Positions 6,457 to 12,983 of a stretch of DNA of 26,950 bases are shown piece after piece (the first letter of the stretch is position 1; the number at the start of each line of letters is the position of its first letter). The stretch is from positions 2,492 through 29,441 of the IMG/VR virus record IMGVR_UViG_3300000116_000127; one strand, 5' to 3'. Position numbers and translations under genes: made by a program. The notes under the pieces were generated by a model. That model did not search any database. It saw only the letters and a program-made list of their open reading frames with translations, and was not told where the DNA came from. This stretch comes from a virus.

Positions 6457-7602
6457 TTATTTTTCCTCAATATTCGACATTATAAAATTTAATGTCAGTT
6501 GTAAACAATAATTCTTATCTTTTAAAAAATCCACTTCATTAATTCTCAATAATTTGAATCCAAGCGTATGATACGCGTCATTTTTCTTGACATCATTTTC
6601 AATTACATTAGGTAATGAATGCCAATACGATCCATCGAATTCAATTATAACATTTCGTATTTTAATATCAGGAACGAAATATCTATTATATTTTTCAGAA
6701 AATAAAAAACAAGGTTTTTCTGTTATAGGATGTCCTATAAAGTTGTTTTTTAAATCATCTGAGAGTTCATTAAATACCAATTGATTAAATTCACTTTCTA
6801 TTTTTGAAGAGAACGTTGGAAATTTTGAAATCATTTTGGCAATCCTTCTATTGTATAGAACACTACCCTCATATTCGCCGTATTTAGAAGTATAATATTC
6901 TAATCTATTGTGGTTAGTTCTATTATACATTACCTGATCATACTTTACGTTACCTTCAATCTCTCCGTACTTTTTGACATAGTAATCTCTCGTATTAGCA
7001 TATGCTCTTTTTTTATTAGCATTTTCAAATCTTTCCTTACCTTCAACTTCACCATATTTTTTAATATAGAAGTTTAAATCTCTTCTCTGAATATTACTCA
7101 CTTTTTTCGTTGCTTCTTCCATTGAAATGTTGTATTGATTCATCACTTTCTCAACAGATCTCGGATTAAATTTCCTTTTGAGGTAATCGTCATATTTTAC
7201 AGCACCTTCTTTCTCACCATATCTCTTAATGAAATTAGATAGAGTGTGTTTGGATTTTTCAGAATGTTTTTTTCTTATATTTTCAATTTCATCGTCTGAA
7301 TATCCATTTTTTTTCAAAGATCCATAACTTACAGATAATTTTGAATTCTTTTCTTCGTATTTAAGTTTACCTTCCACTTCACCATATTTCGAAATATAAT
7401 ATTCTAAACTACCTTTGCCCTTCTGTTTCTCTCTCCATTCATTGTACCTCAATGTTCCATTTTCTTGTCCATACTTAAACATTGAAGTTTTTAAATCGTT
7501 CGATCTCATAAGACTTCCAAATCTCTCATTACCTCGTTCTTCACCATATATATGAATTAAAAATCTTCTTAATCTATCGATCTTATTTTGTAATTTTTTC
7601 AC
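6457..7602 (-). CDS. Vsr-like (EDxHD-type) homing endonuclease with seven YG-repeat modules, inserted in fractured nrdJ
   Basis: The 381-residue protein has two parts. Residues 15-255 contain seven copies of a motif like KYGEVEGKLKYE (Tyr-Gly at 19, 44, 73, 128, 183, 212 and 241), spaced about 25-29 or 55 residues, very basic and probably DNA-binding. Residues 265-375 form a nuclease domain: Glu271, YFVPDIK (Asp312), IIEFDGSYWH (Glu321, Asp323, His328), NDAYHTLGFKLLRINEVDF (Asp342). This pattern fits Vsr-fold/PD-(D/E)XK nucleases, including the EDxHD homing family known from fractured phage genes. Translation starts at GTG 7602 behind a GGAGG site. It lies exactly between the two halves of split NrdJ, and its stop abuts the next ATG. 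Its ribosome region is covered by a 12-bp inverted repeat. The target is inferred to be the intact KPSG|T region of nrdJ. Confidence 0.82.
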   Translation of the reverse strand: MKKLQNKIDRLRRFLIHIYGEERGNERFGSLMRSNDLKTSMFKYGQENGTLRYNEWREKQKGKGSLEYYISKYGEVEGKLKYEEKNSKLSVSYGSLKKNGYSDDEIENIRKKHSEKSKHTLSNFIKRYGEKEGAVKYDDYLKRKFNPRSVEKVMNQYNISMEEATKKVSNIQRRDLNFYIKKYGEVEGKERFENANKKRAYANTRDYYVKKYGEIEGNVKYDQVMYNRTNHNRLEYYTSKYGEYEGSVLYNRRIAKMISKFPTFSSKIESEFNQLVFNELSDDLKNNFIGHPITEKPCFLFSEKYNRYFVPDIKIRNVIIEFDGSYWHSLPNVIENDVKKNDAYHTLGFKLLRINEVDFLKDKNYCLQLTLNFIMSNIEEK

Positions 7603-7665
7603 TGTTAAACCTCCGTTTTTATTATAAATACATTATTATAAAAAAACCAAGACTTAACAGTGAAA
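7597..7665 (-). promoter_or_regulatory. Start-codon-occluding inverted repeat with an internal ATTTATA element
   Basis: TTTCACTGTTAA (minus strand, 7654-7665) and TTAACAGTGAAA (7597-7608) form a perfect 12-bp inverted repeat, loop 45 bases. The distal arm contains the GTG start (7600-7602) and ends three bases from the GGAGG site (7611-7615). TATTTATA (7623-7630) sits in the loop. Transcripts read through from nrdJ would hide the start; one begun just after TATTTATA would lack the upstream arm. This is the layout described for T4 I-TevI, though the promoter itself is inferred. Confidence 0.65.
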
Positions 7666-7672
7666 TTGATTA

Positions 7673-9781
7673 TTAGTTATAATCTATTACATTATCTTCT
7701 TCAGTTAACTCATCTGCTCTAACCCAACCTCGATTTGAAGTTAAAAATTTATGATTAGGTGTACACGTCACTGAATATCCATCTTCAAACGTAACAGTAT
7801 ATGTATCTTCTACACCATTAATGTATAATTTACTTATATTCTGCCACTCGTCATTCATATCCTTAACTTTCAGATCTTCAGTTACTTCGAAGAATGTTTT
7901 ATCAATATTCTTCATCTCATTAATATTATGACCATTCATTTTGAATATTTCTTCTAAAGACAACGTACCTTTATTAGTTATAATCTCAGTTTCAGGTAAC
8001 ATACATCCACTTGGCTTTACCGTTGTACATCTTGCAGCAGGATTAATTCCTATTTCTTTTGCTCTTTTTTCATTTTCTTCCTTTACTATATTTGCTGCTT
8101 CAGTTAAATCAAATTTAGCATATTCACCACTACCAATTCCAGTCAATCCAACACCAATTAATGCATCTTTTTCTGTAGTTTTCTGCCAAATAGGTCTTAA
8201 ATAATGAAAATCAGTATAACTTGCTTGTAAAGTTCCAATAAATGCTGCTGCTCTAACTCTATTATTTAATTCTTCTTGTGAAGTAATATCTGAAACATTT
8301 ACTTCTGTTAAATTACAAAACTGAAATGGTTTCAAACTGATTTCGCAGTTATGTGCAAGTATTCCATTTGCAAAGAAATTATGATTATTTTCCACTTCTA
8401 TATCATACACGTCGTGCTTTTCTTCTATAAAAGTTATTGACTTTAATTTAGCCATTTTAAATCCATCAACAGTTTGTACTTTTCCTCTATCTAAATATAA
8501 TACTAATGTATCTTCATTAGTTAAATTCTTACATTCTACCCAACCTCTATTGTTAGTGTAAAATTTATGATCAGGAGTACAAGTTACATTGTATTCTATT
8601 CCATTCTCTTCTACTGTTAATTTAACAACAATTGCATCTTTTTTAGTTAATATTCCATTAGTAACTAAATTTAATTCAACTTTTCCAGTTTCTTCATTAT
8701 AAGTCTTAACTTTGATTTCTCTTTCATTATTTACAGCATCAACTATTTCTGAAATTGTCATTTTTCCATTTTCAGTTTCTATTTCAGTTTCACCTATAAA
8801 ACAACAAGGGTTAGTTCCTAACGATTTATCATTTGAGAAGTAAATTCCAGGTTCTCCTGCTCCTGATGCTTCTATTCTCTTCCATAATTTTTTAAAATCT
8901 TCTTCTTTCACTAAATGTCTTAAAATAACAGCACTATTATTTGCTCTTCCTCTTTGTGGGTTTAATTCCCACCAATTTCCTGATTTACAACTAATCATTT
9001 CATCATCATCCATACTAAATAATGATATTAATGCTGCTCTTCTTATACCACCTGTCAATACAGCATCTGCTAAGTGACATACTATATCGTGTACTTCTAT
9101 TGGTTTTAACTTATCCCCATCTTCCTTATTACTTAAAATAGATCTTATCTTCTCAATACACAATTTTAGTGGATCTGGACCTGGTGCTTTACCACCTGAA
9201 GTGATTAGTCTTGCTCCTTTAGGTCTAATATCATCATATACGAAGTTAATGGTACTTCCACCTTTAAAATAACTCTTCATTAATATTTTAATTGCATCAG
9301 CCCAACCCTCTATTGAATCATTTATTAAGAATTTTCTATGTTTATTTGGGTTTGGCTTATGTATTTCAGGTAACATCTCAACGTGATGTCTTTGAACACT
9401 ATATCCTACTCCACATCCACCTAATAATAAAAATATTATTTCTGAAAATGCTCTATAATCATCAACTGGCAAATATGAACAATTAAATATCCTTGAATTA
9501 TTTAATTCAATTGGTTTACCTGCAAATTGCATAGATCTCATAGATGCTAATACTCTCTTATCATATACGTATTGGTAAGCATTTTCAATTTCTTCCCTCA
9601 AATGAGGATATTTAGTGATGTGCATTTGTTTATTTCTATCAACTATCTCTTTAAAAGTTTCTCTCCTCTTTAAAAAGGGATTGTATTTAGCATATTTCAT
9701 ATATGTAGTGATTTGTGATAGTATTTCCTGTGATATGTGCATTTTTTTAGAGTGCAAAACTCCCTCTGACGTATTTCCCAT
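7673..9781 (-). CDS. nrdJ: Class II ribonucleotide reductase, N-terminal piece with a mini-intein and a split-intein N half
   Basis: The 702-residue precursor supplies most of an adenosylcobalamin-type reductase that makes deoxynucleotides. Order: N-extein 1-326 (Cys101 in FNCSY is the first redox Cys; the LLLGGCGVGYSVQ signature is near 118-130; it ends NPC with radical Cys326); contiguous mini-intein 327-478; middle extein 479-592 (CEISL with catalytic Glu480, FCNL with Cys489, then GVGLTGIGS); split-intein N half 593-702 after KPSG. Joined to the 191-residue C-extein encoded at 5773-6348, the mature enzyme would be about 631 residues, shorter than the 739-residue Lactobacillus enzyme. The ATG at 9781 is chosen for its GGAAGGA site; an in-frame start at 9850 has none. 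Class II, not class I, is inferred from NPCxE, the CxxxxC tail and the absence of a small-subunit gene here. Confidence 0.9.
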   Translation of the reverse strand: MGNTSEGVLHSKKMHISQEILSQITTYMKYAKYNPFLKRRETFKEIVDRNKQMHITKYPHLREEIENAYQYVYDKRVLASMRSMQFAGKPIELNNSRIFNCSYLPVDDYRAFSEIIFLLLGGCGVGYSVQRHHVEMLPEIHKPNPNKHRKFLINDSIEGWADAIKILMKSYFKGGSTINFVYDDIRPKGARLITSGGKAPGPDPLKLCIEKIRSILSNKEDGDKLKPIEVHDIVCHLADAVLTGGIRRAALISLFSMDDDEMISCKSGNWWELNPQRGRANNSAVILRHLVKEEDFKKLWKRIEASGAGEPGIYFSNDKSLGTNPCCFIGETEIETENGKMTISEIVDAVNNEREIKVKTYNEETGKVELNLVTNGILTKKDAIVVKLTVEENGIEYNVTCTPDHKFYTNNRGWVECKNLTNEDTLVLYLDRGKVQTVDGFKMAKLKSITFIEEKHDVYDIEVENNHNFFANGILAHNCEISLKPFQFCNLTEVNVSDITSQEELNNRVRAAAFIGTLQASYTDFHYLRPIWQKTTEKDALIGVGLTGIGSGEYAKFDLTEAANIVKEENEKRAKEIGINPAARCTTVKPSGCMLPETEIITNKGTLSLEEIFKMNGHNINEMKNIDKTFFEVTEDLKVKDMNDEWQNISKLYINGVEDTYTVTFEDGYSVTCTPNHKFLTSNRGWVRADELTEEDNVIDYN
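7676..8005 (-). other. Split intein N half (NrdJ, KPSG|T site)
   Basis: It encodes the last 110 residues of the ORF. Cys1 follows KPSG (CMLPETEIIT, block A). Block B is TCTPNHKFLTSNRGW with the TxxH motif, then VRADELTEEDNVI before the stop. There is no endonuclease domain and no C-terminal block G, so it ends as a trans-splicing half. Confidence 0.88.
8348..8803 (-). other. Contiguous mini-intein in NrdJ (NPC|CE site)
   Basis: This 152-residue in-frame insert carries all splicing blocks: Cys1 in CFIGETEI (block A), TCTPDHKFYTNNRGW (block B), YDIEVENNHNFFAN (block F) and GILAHN (block G), followed by Cys as the +1 nucleophile. It is too short for an endonuclease. It separates the radical Cys of NPC from the catalytic Glu of CEISL, so the enzyme is dead until it splices out. 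Confidence 0.9.
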
Positions 9782-9836
9782 AGTCTTATCCTTCCCATTA
9801 ATTATTTTGTTGTAAATTGTGTTGTTTGATTGGAAA

Positions 9837-9844
9837 TATAAATA
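9837..9844 (-). promoter_or_regulatory. ATTTATA element before nrdJ
   Basis: Minus-strand GTATTTATATTTCC lies in the 89-base gap before nrdJ, 55 bases before the ATG. Similar elements precede both Vsr-like endonuclease genes and the dUTPase-like gene. By base composition such 8-mers are common, so its role as a promoter is a guess. Confidence 0.3.
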
Positions 9845-9870
9845 CCACAAATTTAAAAATATATTGCGTT

Positions 9871-10344
9871 TTATCTAAAAATATTTTCAGATTTTGATTT
9901 CATTTTTGAATATATTTGTTTTTGAAAATTAGTAGGTCCATTGTTATTCATTTCCTTAATATAATTCTGAACAGCAGAATGATTTTCTGACTTTACACTT
10001 ATCTGTCCAATGTTTAAATTAGTAGTAATGTCAAAAGTTCTACCATCTGCTCCATATCTATTCTTAGATAAATGTAAATTACCTACATCGTTTACTTTAT
10101 CTTCTAATTTTCTTGAGAAAGTTAATATAATGTCTGAACAAAACACTTTGTTAAACGATTCAGCAATATCATCATTCTGAATAATTGATTTTTGAGTTCC
10201 TGAATTATGCGAATATACATCATTTGCATAAAACATATGTGTATCATCGACTGTAATGTCGATTGTATCACCTTCACCTATCAACTCAATAGATACTATT
10301 TCGTCAATATCAAAATCACTAAGATCTAAATTATGATCTTTCAT
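9871..10344 (-). CDS. Replicative helicase gp41, C-terminal piece with split-intein C half
   Basis: The 157-residue ORF joins a 47-residue split-intein C half to the last 110 residues of a DnaB/gp41-type helicase. The Int-C ends in FYANDVYSHN; the C-extein starts with Ser48 (SGTQKSIIQNDDIAESF). It continues with the final strands of the RecA-like core (DIILTFSRK) and an LHLSKNRYGADG segment that should include the arginine finger. It overlaps the end of the endonuclease gene by 14 bases in another frame, with a GAGG site inside that gene, so translation is likely coupled. Spliced to the product of 11654-12973 it would give a 459-residue helicase, close to T4 gp41 at about 475. Alone it lacks Walker motifs and cannot be active. 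Confidence 0.9.
   Translation of the reverse strand: MKDHNLDLSDFDIDEIVSIELIGEGDTIDITVDDTHMFYANDVYSHNSGTQKSIIQNDDIAESFNKVFCSDIILTFSRKLEDKVNDVGNLHLSKNRYGADGRTFDITTNLNIGQISVKSENHSAVQNYIKEMNNNGPTNFQKQIYSKMKSKSENIFR
10204..10344 (-). other. Split intein C half (gp41 helicase, TNR|S site)
   Basis: It encodes 47 residues. The acidic N terminus (DLSDFDIDEIVSIE) precedes block F-like TIDITVDDTHMFYAN and block G VYSHN, with Ser at +1. The layout resembles gp41-8 Int-C from marine metagenomes, as recalled from memory. Confidence 0.88.
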
Positions 10345-11584
10345 TTAAAAACCTCATACATTTATTAATAACTTCTTGTTTATTTTCTAAATAATCACTT
10401 TCCCATATAATGAGAACGTGATATCCTTTGTCAGTTAAAGAATTAACTCTATCATTGTCCTGCTTCCATTTGTCCTTGACGTTATTTGCAAATGATTGAT
10501 CATTCTCACTATACATTTTTGGATTAAAATGCCAAAAGTCGCCATAAAATTCTATAATTTTGTTGTTGAATTTGAAATCAACGCAAATAAACTTTAATTG
10601 TTCATTTATATGGAAAAATTTATATTCTTCATTTAATTCCCCAAAGAAACATTTCTCTCTGTCTTTTGGTTGCATCAGTTCATATAAATTCCAAAATAGA
10701 TCTTGAGAAACTTTACTATATCTTAGGGTGTTATTTTGAGTTCTCTTAATGTTTAGATCTTGCCACCTCTTTCTACCTATTTTTTCACCATATATATCAA
10801 TGTAGTATTTTTCAGAATTTTGATACTTCTTAACATTTACGTAAAGTCCGTATCTCTTACTACCTTCCACTTCACCATATCTATGTATAAATGATTTCTT
10901 CGAGGTTCTGTCCATTGATTTTCTATACTTGTCATAATTTACCTTCCATTTACTACCATATTTGTCAATGAAGTATTGCTTTGAAAATCTATATGATTGT
11001 TTGTCGTTACGTTTCTTCCATCTATCATATCCTTCTCGCAATCCATATCTCAATTGATATTCTTCTAACGTTCTTCCGTTTTTTCTCGAAAGTCCATTCG
11101 CTTCTAATTTAAGTTTATTTTCTTGTTGTGTTTTGAGTTTTTTAGTTAAAGTTTCATTCCACTTCATTTCCCCTAATTCTTTACCATACTTGTCAGTATA
11201 GTGTTTTAGGTTAAATGTCGACTTCTTATTGCATATATCATTCCACTTTTTTTCACCTTGAATGTCACCGTATTTGAATATGAGTTTATCCTTTGTTAAT
11301 GTACACCTATTTACCTTCTCGTTAAATCTTTTGGTACCTTCAACTTCTCCATATCTTATACAATTGGACTTTAACGAACTACTATCTCTGCCGAGTTTTA
11401 CTAACTCATCAAATCTATTGTCAATGCGTTCATCTATTTCATTCTCTATCCAATATAATAAAAAATTTAATCTCGATCGTATGTATTTGTGATCGTAATT
11501 CTTCTCAATACTTTCCAACTGACGAATGTATCTTTGTTGCAACTCTACGTTAAGTTTACTAATTATCAATTTTACCAAATTCAT
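10331..11584 (-). CDS. Vsr-like (EDxHD-type) homing endonuclease with YG-repeat modules, inserted in the fractured helicase gene
   Basis: The 417-residue protein parallels the endonuclease inside nrdJ. After a helical N terminus, seven YG modules (Tyr at 78, 105, 133, 180, 209, 236 and 265; e.g. RYGEVEGTKRF) recur at 27-29 residues, once at 47. The C-terminal nuclease domain has FICVDFKF (Asp336), IIEFYGDFWH (Glu345, His352), a Lys/Asp stretch with Asp376, and LIIWESDYL (Glu395). This is the same arrangement as its paralog, but sequence identity outside motifs is low, so the two are not recent duplicates. The ATG follows an AAAGGAG site. It lies between the two helicase pieces and overlaps the second by 14 bases. 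The target is inferred to be an intron-less, unsplit helicase gene around TNR|S. Confidence 0.82.
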   Translation of the reverse strand: MNLVKLIISKLNVELQQRYIRQLESIEKNYDHKYIRSRLNFLLYWIENEIDERIDNRFDELVKLGRDSSSLKSNCIRYGEVEGTKRFNEKVNRCTLTKDKLIFKYGDIQGEKKWNDICNKKSTFNLKHYTDKYGKELGEMKWNETLTKKLKTQQENKLKLEANGLSRKNGRTLEEYQLRYGLREGYDRWKKRNDKQSYRFSKQYFIDKYGSKWKVNYDKYRKSMDRTSKKSFIHRYGEVEGSKRYGLYVNVKKYQNSEKYYIDIYGEKIGRKRWQDLNIKRTQNNTLRYSKVSQDLFWNLYELMQPKDREKCFFGELNEEYKFFHINEQLKFICVDFKFNNKIIEFYGDFWHFNPKMYSENDQSFANNVKDKWKQDNDRVNSLTDKGYHVLIIWESDYLENKQEVINKCMRFLNERS

Positions 11585-11587
11585 TTA

Positions 11588-11615
11588 ATATTCTCCTTTA
11601 GTGTGAATATAAATA
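11588..11615 (-). promoter_or_regulatory. Small hairpin and ATTTATA element at the endonuclease ribosome site
   Basis: ATATTC (minus strand, 11605-11610) can pair with GAATAT (11588-11593) around an 11-base loop holding most of the AAAGGAG site. GTATTTATA (element 11608-11615) overlaps the upstream arm, so a transcript started just downstream would lose it. Six A/T-rich pairs are weak evidence by themselves. Confidence 0.4.
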
Positions 11616-11653
11616 CATTGATAATTTTTTTTAATGACTGCATCACAAAAATT

Positions 11654-12973
11654 TTACTTTTTTTTAGTAAATAGTTTGTCACCTACTTCCAGTCCAGTCG
11701 ATATAGTTTTCAATTTACCATACAATGTAGGTAATTCGTGATTTGATGAAACATTTATTACTTTACCACTCTTCAATGTTATTTTATAAATAGGTTGCCT
11801 TTCAATAGGATAAACTTTAGTAACTTTCCTAAATCCTTTGTGAGTTAATACCTCATCGCCTTCTTTGAGAGTGCCAATTTTAACTTTACCTGAAGGAGTA
11901 TCCACTAAATCATTTACATCGTGACACCTATTAGTTTGAGAAGCAGTTACTACTGGTATATCTAATTCTTGTGCCATTTTCTTTAGATCTTCATAAACTT
12001 CTTCCAAATTTAGTCTTTTATCTCTATAATTTGAAGTAGGTTTAATCAAATCTCCATAATCTATGAATACAATATCAGGTTTAAACTTATCAACTCTTAT
12101 TTGCTCTACGTGAGTTTTTAATTTAGGAACTGTTACTGATTTCATAGTATAGAATGATATTATAGATTCACCCAATTGTGGATTATTGTTAATAAAATTG
12201 TCCACTAATGAAGGATCTTTTTCTAATATGTTTACTGGAGTTTTTGTCAATATAGTATCATACCTTATTGCTGTCTGAGTTTCTGTCAATTCTAAAGTGA
12301 AATGCACTACATTCTTACCTGCTAATAATGCATTTGAACCAAAATTAGCCAATAACCAACTCTTACCAATTCCTGAAGGTGCAATTATAGTAATTAAATC
12401 TCCATTTCCAAACCCACCTTTAAGTGCTTGATCTAATTCGTCAAATCCAGTCGTAACTGTTACTCTTTTCAATTTAGTGTATCTATCAATAGCAGTACTT
12501 TTATAATCTAATCCTATTTCAGTTTGATTAGTAACACTATAAGCATCTTTTATTAACTTCTGAACTTGATCAAAGTCTTCTCCTTCAACTGCATCAACAC
12601 ATAGTAATATGGTTTTTTTCCAATTTTGATTATTAAAGAAATTAAATGATTCGTCTTTGATATATTCTAACCCATTAGAAGGTATATGCACATCATATAC
12701 ATTATTTACTAATTCATTTAATCCATATTTGAGTGCTTTGTCAGTTTTTACATCTATCTTATTCAATTCCAATTCAAAATACTCTCTATTAGGAATATCT
12801 TTATAATTTTCCCAATAATTCATAGTCCATCTCACCACTTGTTGTAATTCTACAGAATCAAATAAAGTATAATCGATTATAGGATACATTTTTTGTAAAA
12901 ATTGCTTATCAGTTACAAGTGATGCTATTATTTTGCTTTGAAACGTTTTGTTATATTTAACCTTATCAATCAT
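11654..12973 (-). CDS. Replicative DNA helicase gp41 (DnaB-like), N-terminal piece with split-intein N half
   Basis: The 439-residue ORF encodes residues 1-349 of the phage replicative helicase, then 90 residues of a split-intein N half. Visible parts: an N-terminal helical domain to about 150; TTGFDELDQALKGG near 174-187; Walker A APSGIGKS at 198-205; ELTETQTAIR near 228-237; Walker B IVFIDYGDLI at 301-310; and TASQTNR at 343-349, the conserved sensor-like motif directly before the break. Cys350 begins the intein. The start overlaps the exonuclease gene by 8 bases. The hexameric enzyme would unwind DNA at the fork with gp32 and a polymerase, but only after trans-splicing to the piece at 9871-10344. 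The gap to the endonuclease gene (11585-11653) holds only the regulatory elements listed. Confidence 0.92.
   Translation of the reverse strand: MIDKVKYNKTFQSKIIASLVTDKQFLQKMYPIIDYTLFDSVELQQVVRWTMNYWENYKDIPNREYFELELNKIDVKTDKALKYGLNELVNNVYDVHIPSNGLEYIKDESFNFFNNQNWKKTILLCVDAVEGEDFDQVQKLIKDAYSVTNQTEIGLDYKSTAIDRYTKLKRVTVTTGFDELDQALKGGFGNGDLITIIAPSGIGKSWLLANFGSNALLAGKNVVHFTLELTETQTAIRYDTILTKTPVNILEKDPSLVDNFINNNPQLGESIISFYTMKSVTVPKLKTHVEQIRVDKFKPDIVFIDYGDLIKPTSNYRDKRLNLEEVYEDLKKMAQELDIPVVTASQTNRCHDVNDLVDTPSGKVKIGTLKEGDEVLTHKGFRKVTKVYPIERQPIYKITLKSGKVINVSSNHELPTLYGKLKTISTGLEVGDKLFTKKK
11657..11926 (-). other. Split intein N half (gp41 helicase, TNR|S site)
   Basis: It encodes 90 residues from Cys1 (CHDVNDLVDTPSG) through IYKITLKSGK and block B-like VSSNHELPT to VGDKLFTKKK-stop. 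The form and insertion point match gp41-8-type split inteins. Usual block B Thr is Ser here. Confidence 0.9.
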
Positions 12974-12983
12974 CTTCTCTCAC
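12965..12983 (-). repeat. Gene-end direct repeat, copy A (exonuclease 3' end)
   Basis: The 19 bases match 13972-13990 at 18 positions. Both copies encode VREDD-stop in the same phase at the end of adjacent genes and contain the GAGAAGATGATTGAT overlap region where the next gene starts. Confidence 0.6.

Noticed and set aside
6457-7672. Interruption of nrdJ (and of the helicase at 10331-11653) as a group I intron with an intron-encoded endonuclease
   Set aside because: The flanking ORFs carry complete intein N and C halves with catalytic Cys, TxxH, HN and +1 residues. This explains the break at protein level; no intron core motifs were noticed.
7673-9781. Class I NrdA as the identity of the reductase
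   Set aside because: NPCxE with FCNL, the CxxxxC tail and lack of a small-subunit gene in the window favour class II. A full alignment would settle it.
9782-9850. Longer N terminus for the reductase N piece
   Set aside because: The extra residues (MWYLYFQSNN...) do not look like reductase and lack a ribosome site; the ATG at 9781 has GGAAGGA.
7623-11615. Plus-strand TATAAATA at 7623, 9837 and 11608 as T4-type late promoters reading rightward
   Set aside because: There is no plus-strand gene to express. The same sites lie just upstream of minus-strand genes, so a leftward role is more likely.
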